Shown here piece after piece: positions 6,255-15,012 of a stretch of DNA of 22,972 nt (positions within the stretch are counted from its first letter, which is position 1; every line of letters starts with the position of its first letter). A program made the position numbers and the translations under genes. The DNA comes from JADKCL01 sp046050405 (GTDB lineage Bacteria > Bacteroidota > Bacteroidia > J057 > JADKCL01). Under the pieces are notes generated by a model. The model was not told the DNA's origin. It did not search any database and saw only the letters and a list, made by a program, of their open reading frames with translations. The stretch lies in assembly GCA_046050405.1 (NCBI GenBank), contig JBJOPY010000115.1, positions 1-22,972 on the forward strand, given 5' to 3'.

Positions 6255-7532
6255 ATGCAGCTCTCATTCAAAGCACTCAGCATCTCCCATGAAAATGCAA
6301 ACCTTGCGCGGCGGGAAGCGGTGTACCTCACCCCCGAAGAGTGTGCAAACCTATCCCGCAGGATCCAGGAAGTCTTGGAGTTGGAAGAAATCTTTGTCCT
6401 GAGCACCTGCAATCGTACGGAAGTATATTTCGTGGGCGATTCTGGGCACCTGGAGACCATCTGCTCGCTGCTTTTGCATGAAAAGAGAATTTTTGAAACT
6501 GAGGATTGGAGAGGTTGCTTTCAGTTCATTGATGACACCGACCTCGCAGTACGACACCTTTTCGAGGTAGCCCTGGGGCTCCGTTCCCAGATGCTGGGAG
6601 ACCTGCAAATCAGCAATCAAATCAAACAAGCCTACAGCCGGGCTGCCGAACTGAAACTTGCAGGGCCGGTTCTGCACCGCCTTCTGCATACGATTTTCCA
6701 TGCCAACAAACGTGTGCAGCAGGAAACAGCCTACCGCGATGGTGCCGCCTCCATCAGCTATGCCGCCGCACAAATTGCCCAAGACCTAGTCATGCGTGTG
6801 CAGCATCCGGCCATCCTCGTCGTCGGCCTCGGTGAGATGGGGGAAGATGTCGCTCGAAACCTGGCCGGATCTGGTTTCAGACGGATCGTCCTGATGAACC
6901 GCAACGCCGCCAGGGCAGAGGCCCTCGCCAGCGAGCTCGGGATGGAGGCCATGCCTCTCGATTCACTTCCCAGTGTGGCCAAGGACTTCTCTGTGATCAT
7001 TGCCGCTGCCACAGTCACTGATCCGATTCTGGACGTTGCGATGTTTCAGCGACCTGACGGTTTCTGCCAACATTTCCTCATAGACCTGGGAATCCCCCGC
7101 TGCGTAAATCCTCGCTTGGAAATGGTTCCTGGCGTAATCGTATACACCCTGGATGAAATCAAAGCCAAGACGGACGAAACCCTCCGCATCCGCCAAGCGG
7201 CCAGCGAGCAAGTCCGGGACATCCTGGCCCAGGAGATCGCCGGGTTTGGAGACTGGAGCCGTGAATTGAGCATTTCCCCCACGATTCAGAAGCTCAAGGA
7301 TGCCTTGGAGCAGATTCGCCAAGAGGAACTCATCCGCTACCTCAGGGGCGCGAATTCCGCAGAGGCGGAACTGCTGGACAAAGCGACCTCGAGCATGATG
7401 AAAAAGATCATCAAGCTGCCAGTATTGCAGCTGAAAGCTGCCTGCAAACGTGGAGAGCAGGAGACCTTGATCGACCTGCTGAACGATCTCTTCAACTTGG
7501 AGCAGGAGAAGGCAAGCCTGTCCAAGTCGTAG
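6255..7532 (+). CDS. hemA: Glutamyl-tRNA reductase
   Basis: A 425-residue enzyme that uses NADPH to reduce glutamyl-tRNA(Glu) to glutamate-1-semialdehyde, the first step of the C5 pathway to haem and other tetrapyrroles. The catalytic cysteine lies in LSTCNRTEVYF (Cys52). A conserved helix LFEVALGLRSQMLGDLQI follows near residues 103-120. The NADPH-binding loop is VVGLGEMGEDVARNLAGSGF around residues 190-209. The C-terminal helical dimerisation domain is present (MMKKIIKLPVLQLK). The open frame extends back to 6114, but those 47 codons look non-coding and contain a TAnnTTTG box. MQLSFKALSISHENA is the family-like start. The length matches the family (E. coli 418). No other haem gene is adjacent. 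Confidence 0.95.
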   Translation: MQLSFKALSISHENANLARREAVYLTPEECANLSRRIQEVLELEEIFVLSTCNRTEVYFVGDSGHLETICSLLLHEKRIFETEDWRGCFQFIDDTDLAVRHLFEVALGLRSQMLGDLQISNQIKQAYSRAAELKLAGPVLHRLLHTIFHANKRVQQETAYRDGAASISYAAAQIAQDLVMRVQHPAILVVGLGEMGEDVARNLAGSGFRRIVLMNRNAARAEALASELGMEAMPLDSLPSVAKDFSVIIAAATVTDPILDVAMFQRPDGFCQHFLIDLGIPRCVNPRLEMVPGVIVYTLDEIKAKTDETLRIRQAASEQVRDILAQEIAGFGDWSRELSISPTIQKLKDALEQIRQEELIRYLRGANSAEAELLDKATSSMMKKIIKLPVLQLKAACKRGEQETLIDLLNDLFNLEQEKASLSKS

Positions 7533-7898
7533 GGCAACGGCGTCGCCTCCAGCACTTGGATTCCTGGATTCAGAGAAATGCGGGATTCCAAAGGCATCTG
7601 CCAAATAGATAAGGTAGCTGGCCAGGAGAAAGGCCATCGTTTCCCGCACCATCGAGGAAGGTCTCGCTGGCCATTCATGCTGCTTGAGTCCTTGGCACAT
7701 GCAAGAATCCAAGGATATTCAGCCAAAGCTGAGGTCAGTGCGTTCCATGCTGGCCGGTTCATTGGACGTGCCTATCCAGAACGGACTGACAAAATTTCCT
7801 CCTTGGCTGCAATTCTGTCACGTTTATTGTCAGTGGCATAGAATTCGTGATAGGTCGGGAGTAATTCAAAAACTTAATCTATAGGAGGATTTACAGAT
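7533..7898. other. Upstream region of groES
   Basis: About 366 bp between hemA and groES, with no acceptable gene. The CIRCE operator (TTAGCACTC-N9-GAGTGCTAA) is absent. A 7-bp inverted repeat ACTGACA (7785-7791) / TGTCAGT (7828-7834) and a further TGTCA (7816-7820) could be a regulator site, but this is weak. I find no convincing TAnnTTTG promoter here. Confidence 0.45.
7883..7888 (+). promoter_or_regulatory. Strong Shine-Dalgarno sequence of groES
   Basis: AGGAGG, ten bases upstream of the ATG at 7899, is a full anti-Shine-Dalgarno match. This stands out because most starts in the window have AT-rich, non-Shine-Dalgarno contexts. It fixes the groES start. Confidence 0.75.
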
Positions 7899-8177
7899 AT
7901 GTCACTGAACAACATTCGCCCACTGGCTGACCGCGTGGTCATTCGTCCGGCAGAAGCTGAAGAGAAGACAGCTTCCGGGCTCTACATTCCGGATACCGCC
8001 AAGGAAAAACCCCACCGTGGAACTGTATTGGCTGTCGGCCCTGGCAAAAAAGATGAGCCTACGATGGTCAAGGTCGGAGACACTGTGCTCTACGGCAAGT
8101 ACTCCGGCACTGAAATTCAGATCGATGGTACGGATTACCTCATCATGAAGGAGAGCGACATCTTCGCAATCGTCTAA
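7899..8177 (+). CDS. groES: Co-chaperonin GroES
   Basis: A 92-residue cytoplasmic protein that forms the seven-membered lid of the GroEL folding chamber. The sequence IRPLADRVVIRPAEAEEKTA at the start is the family signature. It is followed by the mobile GroEL-binding loop (EEKTASGLYIPDTAKEKP, about residues 20-37, with the hydrophobic LYI tripeptide), then GTVLAVGPGKKDE and GDTVLYGKYSGTEIQIDGTDY. The length is typical (E. coli 97). It is followed by groEL after 54 bp in the same orientation, the usual two-gene operon. Confidence 0.97.
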   Translation: MSLNNIRPLADRVVIRPAEAEEKTASGLYIPDTAKEKPHRGTVLAVGPGKKDEPTMVKVGDTVLYGKYSGTEIQIDGTDYLIMKESDIFAIV

Positions 8178-8231
8178 CCTCTCATGCAACCCACATAATT
8201 TTTTTATCAAATTCTAAAATTTAGCTCAGAA

Positions 8232-9887
8232 ATGGCCAAAAATATCAATTTCAATTCCGATGCCCGTGCCAAGCTGAAGGTTGGCGTGGACGCACTCGCA
8301 GATGCGGTCAAAGTAACCTTGGGCCCAAAAGGCCGCAATGTCGTCATCGACAAGAAATTCGGCGCCCCGACCATCACCAAGGACGGTGTGACAGTCGCCA
8401 AGGAAGTCGAACTGAAAGATGCCATCGAAAACATGGGTGCCCAGCTGGTGAAGGAAGTCGCTTCCAAAACCAATGACATTGCAGGCGATGGAACCACCAC
8501 CGCCACGGTACTGGCACAGGCCATCGTCCGCGAAGGCTTCAAGAACGTCACGGCAGGCTCCAATCCAATGGAACTGAAGAGAGGTATCGAAGAAGCAGTC
8601 AAGGTGGTGATTGCGGGTCTGAAAGAACTCAGCCGCCCAGTCGGTGACAGCAAGGAAATCGCACAAGTCGGCACCATCTCTGCCAACAACGACGAGGAAA
8701 TCGGGAACCTGATCGCCCAGGCCATGGAAAAAGTCGGCAAGGACGGTGTCATCACTGTGGAAGAAGCCAAAGGCCTCGACACTTACCTCGACACCGTGGA
8801 AGGCATGCAGTTCGACCGCGGCTACCTCTCCCCCTACTTCGTGACCAATGCGGACGCGATGGAAGTGGAGATGGATCGCCCCTACATCCTCATCTATGAC
8901 AAGAAAGTCAGCTCGATGAAGGATCTTCTTCCCATCTTGGAGAAAGTCGTCCAGACCGGAGCTCCGCTCCTGATCATCGCTGAAGACGTGGACGGCGAGG
9001 CCCTCGCCACCCTGGTGGTCAACAAGATCCGCGGCGCCCTCAAAATCGCAGCCGTCAAGGCTCCAGGCTTCGGCGACCGCCGCAAAGCCATGCTGGAAGA
9101 CATCGCCATCCTCACGGGAGGTTCGGTGATCAGCGAAGAGCGCGGTTACCGCCTCGAAAACACCACCATCGACATGCTGGGTCGCGCTGAGAAAATCACC
9201 GTGGACAAAGACAATACCACCATCGTCAACGGTGCTGGCTCCGGCGATGAGATCAAGGCACGCATCAGCCAGATCCGCACCCAGATCGAAAACACCACCA
9301 GCGACTACGACAAGGAGAAGCTCCAGGAGCGCCTTGCCAAGTTGGCAGGTGGCGTGGCAGTCCTCTACATCGGCGCCGCCACGGAAGTGGAAATGAAGGA
9401 GAAGAAGGCCCGTGTCGAAGATGCCCTCAACGCGACCCGTGCAGCTGTCGAAGAAGGCATCGTGCCTGGCGGCGGCGTCGCACTCGTCCGGATGATCAAG
9501 AGCCTGCTGCCCGGCCCAGGCGGTATCAGCGACACCCTGCTGAAAGGTGACGTGGGAGTGGGTGTATCGATTATCCGTCGCTGCTTGGAAGAGCCGCTGC
9601 GTCAGATCGTCTCCAACGCTGGCCTCGAGCCCGGCGTGATCCTCGCCAAGGTGCTCGAAGGTGAAGCTGACTTCGGCTTCAACGCCCGCACAGAGGTCTA
9701 TGAAAACCTCTATGCCTCTGGTATCATCGACCCCACCAAAGTGACCCGCTCGGCACTCGAGAACGCTGCCAGCATCGCCGGCCTGCTTCTCACCACCGAA
9801 TGTGTCATCACCGACGAGCCGGAGGAGCACGCCCCATCCATGGGCGGCGGCAACCCCGGAATGGGCGGAATGGGTGGAATGATGTAA
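8232..9887 (+). CDS. groEL: Chaperonin GroEL
   Basis: A 551-residue subunit of the double-ring, 14-mer ATP-driven folding chamber. Sequence hallmarks: TLGPKGRNVVIDKKFGAP (residues 29-46), the ATP-site motif AGDGTTTATVLA (84-95) with Asp86, the central apical domain, and DALNATRAAVEEGIVPGGG near residues 397-415 with the catalytic aspartate (Asp398 in E. coli). The C-terminus is the usual flexible Gly-Gly-Met tail (GGNPGMGGMGGMM). The 54-bp gap after groES is AT-rich (AAATTCTAAAATTTAG before the ATG), and there is no Shine-Dalgarno sequence, unlike groES. The gene ends at a strong terminator. Codon choice is strongly biased, which leaves a 534-codon open frame on the opposite strand. Confidence 0.98.
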   Translation: MAKNINFNSDARAKLKVGVDALADAVKVTLGPKGRNVVIDKKFGAPTITKDGVTVAKEVELKDAIENMGAQLVKEVASKTNDIAGDGTTTATVLAQAIVREGFKNVTAGSNPMELKRGIEEAVKVVIAGLKELSRPVGDSKEIAQVGTISANNDEEIGNLIAQAMEKVGKDGVITVEEAKGLDTYLDTVEGMQFDRGYLSPYFVTNADAMEVEMDRPYILIYDKKVSSMKDLLPILEKVVQTGAPLLIIAEDVDGEALATLVVNKIRGALKIAAVKAPGFGDRRKAMLEDIAILTGGSVISEERGYRLENTTIDMLGRAEKITVDKDNTTIVNGAGSGDEIKARISQIRTQIENTTSDYDKEKLQERLAKLAGGVAVLYIGAATEVEMKEKKARVEDALNATRAAVEEGIVPGGGVALVRMIKSLLPGPGGISDTLLKGDVGVGVSIIRRCLEEPLRQIVSNAGLEPGVILAKVLEGEADFGFNARTEVYENLYASGIIDPTKVTRSALENAASIAGLLLTTECVITDEPEEHAPSMGGGNPGMGGMGGMM

Positions 9888-9906
9888 TTCTGCTGAAAAC
9901 CATCCT

Positions 9907-9945
9907 GAGACCGGCCACCCCTGGGGGTGGCCGGTCTCTTTTATT
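9907..9945 (+). terminator. Rho-independent terminator of groESL
   Basis: A perfect 14-bp GC-rich stem (9907-9920 with 9925-9938) with a CTGG tetraloop, followed by TTTTATT. It lies 20 bp after the groEL stop codon. It is one of the strongest terminators in the window, along with the one at 1783. Confidence 0.95.
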
Positions 9946-10435
9946 GTCTACCATGATTCGCCGCCGCCTGCCATTCCGAACCCAATGCCTTCTACTGGCT
10001 GCTTCCACATTGTCCGCATTCTCGATCAGGGACAGCCCTTCTCTGTCCATCTCTTCAATCATCTCTCCTTCTGCCCCATGTCGGATTTCGGATGCATCGA
10101 TGGACGATGCCGCTTGATTTGGACGGAGGTACCCTTGGTGGTGCCATTGCGCTGCATCCACGCTGCACGTTTCCGCGATGAGAGGGTTCGCACAGCCTGA
10201 GTCACCACCGTGTGCAATGCCAGGTGGTCAAGGATTCAGAGGATGTCCACCATTCCGATTGGGTTTGAAAGGGAATCCAGGGGATGGATCCCCGGGGGAA
10301 TCAGGTGTCCTTCCCTCCTATTTTCTTGTTTTCTTGGCTATCCAGAATCTTACGAGATGCAATGCACTTCGTGAACCTCAAGGTCTGCTTGCTGGGAGGG
10401 TGCCTCGTTCCAGACTCAGCCGACCAATGATGGGT
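9946..10435. other. Intergenic region between convergent groEL and mntH
   Basis: About 490 bp between two converging genes, so no promoter is needed. Open frames exist on both strands but continue into antisense readings of groEL or the transporter gene. An imperfect GC-rich palindrome around GGGGATGGATCCCC (about 10272-10290) could form a hairpin. It lacks a U-run, so I do not call it a terminator. No gene, RNA or repeat is supported. Confidence 0.45.
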
Positions 10436-12337
10436 TCAATCCTGACGCCCTCTGTCGCGGACGACAATCATGGTGATCGAGATCTTGTGGCGGACGCTGT
10501 CCACGGTCGTCCCGAAGACCAAATCCTTCAGCCACTGATGGCCGTGGGCACCCATGACGATCAAGTCCGCCTTGAATTCTTTCACGAGCTTGGGAATCTG
10601 GCGTTTGGGATTGCCATAGCCGAGTCGGACCTCTACTTGGTATCCTTGCTGGACGAGCTGTGCGGCGTATTGCCGAAGGTCGCGGATGTCGGAGCCGGAT
10701 TCGGAGTCGGCCACATCGCTGTCCATGATCCATGCGCCGACCGATTCCACGACGTGGATCAACAGGTACTTGGCTTGTTTGCCACCGATCGTGGTGGCAG
10801 ATTTTATGGCCTGTGCGTCCATGCGACTGAAGTCGATCGTGATGGCAATCCGCCGATAGGCAGGATCCTCACTGAACTCCAGCTCCATGGAGCTGCCGTG
10901 GGGCACGATGGATTCCGAAGTCCGTTTGTAACGGATGAGCGGGCGCACCACCAGATAGAGCAGCAAGACAAACGATGCAATCACGATGGGCACGACCGTG
11001 AGCCACAGGATGTAGGCCCAATCCCCCGCACCTGCAAGCCATTTCCCTATCTGCCCGATCACCAGCTTGACATTGAGCGAGACGATGGTCAGCGCAATGG
11101 CCCAGGCGGCGATCTTGACAGCGGGCTTGATCGCAAACTCGCCCATTTTCTTCTTGTCAGAGACAAAATGGATGAGGGGGATGATGGCAAAACCCAGCTG
11201 CAGACTCAGGATCACCTGGCTGAAGACGAGCAACTCTCCCGTTTTGGATTCGCCAGCGAAGAAGATCACCAAAAAAGCGGGCAGGATGGCGATGAGCCTT
11301 GTGATCAGGCGCCTGAGCCAGGGCTGGATTCGAAGGTGGAGATAGCCTTCCATGATGATCTGGCCGGCAAGTGTGCCCGTGATGGTGGAGCTTTGGCCGG
11401 CTGCGATCAAGGCCACGGCAAAGAGTATCGGTGCCCATTTGCTGCCCAGAAGGGGGGCAAGGAAGCGGTGGGCATCCTGTATCTCGGCGACATCATACAT
11501 GCCATGCTTGAAGAAGGTGCTGGCTGCCAGGATGAGAATGGCGGCGTTCACAAACAGCGCAAGGTTCAGCGCAACTGCGGAGTCGATGAAATTGAACTTG
11601 ATGGCATTCCAGAGCCCTCTCGGGCTGTCGTCGATGCGGCGCGTCTGCACGAGGGCTGAATGCAGGTAGAGGTTGTGCGGCATGACGGTCGCCCCGATGA
11701 TCCCGATGGCGATGTAAAGCGCAGTATCATTCGGAATGCTGGGGATGAAGCCCGCAACCAATTCGCCCATGACGGGCTTGGCGAGGATCATCTCGATCAC
11801 GAAGGCTCCGCCGATGATGGCGATCAAGGAAATGATGAACATCTCCATCTTGCGTATGCCGAAGTTCTGCAGCACCAGGAAGAGGAGGGTGTCCACGACC
11901 GAGAGGCTGACACCCCAGATCAGGGGAAGCCCAAACAGCAGCTGGAGGCCGATGGCCACCCCGATGATCTCCGCGAGGTCGCAGGCGGCAATGGCGATCT
12001 CGGCGAGGATCCAGAGGCAGAAGTTGACGAAGGGAGGGTAGGATGCCCGGGATGCCTGTGCCAGGTCTATCTTGCGGACGATGCCCAGCCGGGCACTGAG
12101 GCTCTGGAGGAGCAGGGCCATGATATTGGACATGAGGAGGACCCAAATCAGGGCATAACCAAACTGACTGCCGCCTGCAATGTCAGTGGCCCAGTTTCCG
12201 GGATCCATATAGCCCACGCTCACCATGTAGGCAGGCCCCATGAAGGCGAGCAGCTTTTTCCAGAAGCCCTTCTTGTTCGTGGTTTCCAGGGAGGCATTTA
12301 CCTCCGCCAGTGATTTCGTCTGACCTCTCGTGTCCAT
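10436..12337 (-). CDS. mntH: NRAMP-family Mn2+/divalent metal transporter fused to a universal stress protein domain
   Basis: A 633-residue inner-membrane protein. Residues about 25-470 are an NRAMP transporter, which imports Mn2+ or Fe2+ with protons. The metal-binding motif of helix 1 is DPGNW (residues 45-49) and that of helix 6 is MPHN (220-223). About eleven hydrophobic helices can be followed. From about residue 490 (AYRRIAITIDFS) to the end is a UspA domain with the nucleotide-binding pattern G-x2-G-x9-G-T (GAHGHQWLKDLVFGTT, about 596-610), so it probably binds ATP. The cytosolic Usp domain may tune transport, which is inference. The ATG at 12337 has no clear Shine-Dalgarno sequence. 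An opposing 493-codon frame is a shadow. The symbol is by family; the metal is not proven. Confidence 0.9.
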   Translation of the reverse strand: MDTRGQTKSLAEVNASLETTNKKGFWKKLLAFMGPAYMVSVGYMDPGNWATDIAGGSQFGYALIWVLLMSNIMALLLQSLSARLGIVRKIDLAQASRASYPPFVNFCLWILAEIAIAACDLAEIIGVAIGLQLLFGLPLIWGVSLSVVDTLLFLVLQNFGIRKMEMFIISLIAIIGGAFVIEMILAKPVMGELVAGFIPSIPNDTALYIAIGIIGATVMPHNLYLHSALVQTRRIDDSPRGLWNAIKFNFIDSAVALNLALFVNAAILILAASTFFKHGMYDVAEIQDAHRFLAPLLGSKWAPILFAVALIAAGQSSTITGTLAGQIIMEGYLHLRIQPWLRRLITRLIAILPAFLVIFFAGESKTGELLVFSQVILSLQLGFAIIPLIHFVSDKKKMGEFAIKPAVKIAAWAIALTIVSLNVKLVIGQIGKWLAGAGDWAYILWLTVVPIVIASFVLLLYLVVRPLIRYKRTSESIVPHGSSMELEFSEDPAYRRIAITIDFSRMDAQAIKSATTIGGKQAKYLLIHVVESVGAWIMDSDVADSESGSDIRDLRQYAAQLVQQGYQVEVRLGYGNPKRQIPKLVKEFKADLIVMGAHGHQWLKDLVFGTTVDSVRHKISITMIVVRDRGRQD

Positions 12338-12452
12338 CGTCCAAGGCGAAAGTACGAAGAAACGGGGACTCTTGGTAGGCTTTTTGGCACCTTGCCCTTA
12401 TCTTGGGGCGCATGTGCCAGAGCTGCGGCGCCTGCCGGCATTCAGGCCGATG

Positions 12453-12914
12453 CTAGGCTTCGGCTTCCGACGCCTGGGATTCGTGTGCCTCGATTTGGCG
12501 CATGACGAAGGCCAGGAAGGCGGCCTCCTTGAAGTCAAACCATTTCTGGAGCCATTCCTCGGAGCTGTTCAGTGCGGCACGGAAATGGGCAAAGGGCTTG
12601 TTGGTGACGAGGGAGGCGGAGAGTGCGGTGCGGATGCTGTTGGCAGTGACGGTCGGTACGAAGGACTCCATCATGCGGAGCTCATCGCGGGCTTTGGTGC
12701 CGTGGATGGGAATCCAACCCTTGATGGACTCTTCGTATTTCGCCCGACGCTTTTCACCGAGTTGTGCCAAGTATTTCTCTGGATCCAGCCTCGCCTCCTC
12801 AAAGTCAGGCCAAAATACGATCTCCCCGGTCTCAGGGTGGATGTAGCATCGGTCGTCACCGTTGAGATGGGTTGCGATGTCTTTGATCTGAGCCTTCGTG
12901 AATCTCAATTTCAT
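12453..12914 (-). CDS. UPF0158-like conserved hypothetical protein
   Basis: A 153-residue soluble protein beginning MKLRFTKAQIKDIATHLNGD. It has a short strand-rich section that includes CYIHPETGEIVFWPDF (residues 23-38). A C-terminal half resembles the UPF0158 family: MESFVPTVTANSIRTALSAS then FAHFRAALNSSEEWLQKWFDF (about residues 82-127), ending in an acidic tail. Family function is unknown. It lies 115 bp upstream of the metal transporter in the same direction and could be co-transcribed. A weak -7-like TATCTTCG lies about 30 bp before the start. The family call rests on recalled motif similarity, so it is moderate. Confidence 0.6.
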   Translation of the reverse strand: MKLRFTKAQIKDIATHLNGDDRCYIHPETGEIVFWPDFEEARLDPEKYLAQLGEKRRAKYEESIKGWIPIHGTKARDELRMMESFVPTVTANSIRTALSASLVTNKPFAHFRAALNSSEEWLQKWFDFKEAAFLAFVMRQIEAHESQASEAEA

Positions 12915-13037
12915 TGCCTTGCCTATGAATTGTAGTTCTGATGGCGAAGATAGGGAAAAATGCTGCGGGAGCCTTCCGTGGCCTTCGGTTCGGATGAACT
13001 TATCCGCGCAGGATGGGCACCCGGTGCCCCGGAGGAC

Positions 13038-13979
13038 CTACGGGAGGTACCGCTCCCGGTGCAATTCAAAATCATGGATGGTATTCACCACCCCTTCCTC
13101 CAGGCTGATTCTGTGCCGGAATCCCAGTGCGTGCAGCTTGCTGACATCCAGCCACTTTCTGGGCGTCCCGTTCGGCTTCGAGGCATCCCATGTGATCCCG
13201 CCCCTGTAGTCCATCGCTGCGCCGATCAATTGCGCGAGTTCCCTGATGGTGACATCCTCACCCGTACCGATGTTCACAAACCCGGGGGCGTCGAAATGTT
13301 CCATGAGGTGGATGCAGGCTGCAGCCATGTCGTCAACGTGCAGGAACTCCCTGCGAGGGCTGCCGTCCCCCCAAAGCGTGACATTGGCTGTCCCGCTCTG
13401 CTTGGCTTCCCAAAACTTGCGGATCATCGCAGGAAGTACATGGCTGCGGTGCAGGTCGTAGTTGTCATTGGGCCCGTAGAGATTGGTTGGCATCACCGAG
13501 ATGAAATGGTCCCCGTATTGGTCGCGGTAGGCATCGCAGAGTTTGATCCCGGCGATCTTGGCGACCGCATAGGGCTCATTGGTGGGTTCCAGCAGTCCGG
13601 TGAGCAGATATTCCTCCTTGATCGGCTGGGGAGCCATCCTCGGGTAGATGCAGGAGGAGCCCATGAAGAGCAGCTTTCGCACGCCGTGGGAATGTGCCTG
13701 GTGGATGACATTGCTCTGAATCATGAGGTTCTCGTAGATGAACTGGCCTCGAAGGCTGTCGTTGGCAATGATTCCGCCCACTCTGGCGGCGGCGAGAAAG
13801 ACATATTCGGGTTGCTCTGTGGCAAAGAACTCGGCCACGGAGCCCTGGTGGCAGAGGTCCAGCTCGGCATGGGTGCGGGTCACGATGTTCCCATAACCCC
13901 TGGATTGCAACTGCCGCACGATGGCCGAGCCCACCATGCCGCGGTGCCCGGCGACATAGACCTTAGCCGATGCTTCCAT
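13038..13979 (-). CDS. fcl: GDP-L-fucose synthase
   Basis: A 313-residue NADPH-dependent short-chain dehydrogenase that epimerises and reduces GDP-4-keto-6-deoxy-D-mannose to GDP-L-fucose. The nucleotide-binding loop is VAGHRGMVGSAIVRQL (residues 9-24). The catalytic Ser lies in MGSSCIYP (106-113), and the YxxxK pair is Tyr137/Lys141 in NEPYAVAKIAG. The family segment YGPNDNYDLHRSHVLPAMIR follows. The length matches the family (E. coli 321). The ATG at 13979 overlaps the 3' end of gmd by 17 bp in another frame, so the two genes are translated from one mRNA and act in consecutive steps. No glycosyltransferases or sugar transporters are adjacent. Confidence 0.96.
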   Translation of the reverse strand: MEASAKVYVAGHRGMVGSAIVRQLQSRGYGNIVTRTHAELDLCHQGSVAEFFATEQPEYVFLAAARVGGIIANDSLRGQFIYENLMIQSNVIHQAHSHGVRKLLFMGSSCIYPRMAPQPIKEEYLLTGLLEPTNEPYAVAKIAGIKLCDAYRDQYGDHFISVMPTNLYGPNDNYDLHRSHVLPAMIRKFWEAKQSGTANVTLWGDGSPRREFLHVDDMAAACIHLMEHFDAPGFVNIGTGEDVTIRELAQLIGAAMDYRGGITWDASKPNGTPRKWLDVSKLHALGFRHRISLEEGVVNTIHDFELHRERYLP

Positions 13980-15003
13980 GTACGGTGAATTTGGCGGTTT
14001 CCTTCAGGTCGTGCTCCATCATGATGCTCACCAGCTGCTCTATGCCCACCCTGGGCTCCCATCCGAGCTCATTCTTGGCCTTGGAGGCGTCCCCGATGAG
14101 CAGATCCACCTCGGCGGGCCGGAAATACCGGGGGTCGATCATGACGATGACCTTCCCTGTCCTGCGGTCGATTCCCACCTCTTCGAGACCGGAACCCTCC
14201 CAGATGATCTGATATCCGGCATACATGGCCGCCATTTCCACAAAATGCCTGACCGAGTAGCATTTCCCTGTCGCGATCACATAATCCTCTGCGCGACCCT
14301 GCTGCAGCATGAGCCACATGGCCTCCACGTATTCCTTGGCATATCCCCAGTCCCGCTTGGCGTCCAGGTTTCCCAGCTTGAGCACGTCACGCAGCCCATA
14401 CTTGATCTGGCTCAGGCACATGGTGATCTTGCGGGTCACGAAGGTCTTGCCACGGCGTTCACTCTCATGGTTGAACAGGATGCCATTGCAGGCATACAAG
14501 CGATATGCCTCCCGGAAGTTCCGGGTGATCCAGTAGGCGTAGGCCTTGGAGGCGGCGTAGGGGCTCCTCGGATAGAAGGGAGTCGTCTCGGTCTGGGGAA
14601 TCTCCTGGACCTTGCCAAAGAGCTCCGATGTAGAGGCCTGGTAAAACCGTGCGTCCGGACAATGGTTCATCATTGCGTCCAGCAACCGCAGCGTCCCTAT
14701 CGCATCCACCTGGGCGGTGTACTCCGGAACCTCATACGACACCTGCACGTGGCTCTGCGCGGCGAGGTTGTAAATCTCGTCAGGCTGCAAGGCCGATAGG
14801 AGCTTGTTCAGGTTGGCGGAGTCTGTCATGTCGCCATGATAGAGCTTGAGGCGGGCCCCGGCTGTCAGGTGGTCGATGCGATCCGTGTTGAAATTGCTCG
14901 CCCGCCGGATCAGTCCATGAACCTCATAGCCCTTTTCCAGGAGCAACTCTGCCAAAAATGAGCCGTCCTGGCCCGTGATCCCTGTGAGAAATGCTTTCTT
15001 CAT
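13963..15003 (-). CDS. gmd: GDP-mannose 4,6-dehydratase
   Basis: A 346-residue enzyme that converts GDP-D-mannose to GDP-4-keto-6-deoxy-D-mannose, the first committed step to GDP-L-fucose and related sugars. The NADP(H)-binding loop is LTGITGQDGSFLAELLLEKG (residues 6-25). Catalytic residues are visible in STSELFG (124-130) and YAASK (Tyr149, Lys153). NHESERRGKTFVTRKIT is also a family hallmark. The open frame extends 75 codons upstream of 15003, but that part reads through the promoter region and overlaps ldcA on the other strand. MKKAFLTGITGQDG is the conserved start. A near-perfect promoter ends only nine bases before this ATG, so the mRNA leader should be very short. Confidence 0.96.
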   Translation of the reverse strand: MKKAFLTGITGQDGSFLAELLLEKGYEVHGLIRRASNFNTDRIDHLTAGARLKLYHGDMTDSANLNKLLSALQPDEIYNLAAQSHVQVSYEVPEYTAQVDAIGTLRLLDAMMNHCPDARFYQASTSELFGKVQEIPQTETTPFYPRSPYAASKAYAYWITRNFREAYRLYACNGILFNHESERRGKTFVTRKITMCLSQIKYGLRDVLKLGNLDAKRDWGYAKEYVEAMWLMLQQGRAEDYVIATGKCYSVRHFVEMAAMYAGYQIIWEGSGLEEVGIDRRTGKVIVMIDPRYFRPAEVDLLIGDASKAKNELGWEPRVGIEQLVSIMMEHDLKETAKFTVHGSIG

Positions 15004-15012
15004 GATTTCAAA

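Noticed and set aside
8226..9830. A 534-codon open frame on the minus strand, opposite groEL.
   Set aside because: It is the antisense shadow of a strongly codon-biased gene: no start signals, very Asp/His/Phe-rich product, no family features.
9808..10161. A 117-codon minus frame downstream of groEL.
   Set aside because: It crosses the groESL terminator and ends inside groEL antisense.
10178..11659. A 493-codon plus-strand frame opposite the metal transporter gene.
   Set aside because: The minus strand holds an unmistakable NRAMP-Usp protein; the plus product is low in sense and has no domain.
12960..13988. A 342-codon plus-strand frame opposite fcl.
   Set aside because: Antisense shadow of GDP-L-fucose synthase, whose catalytic motifs are all present.
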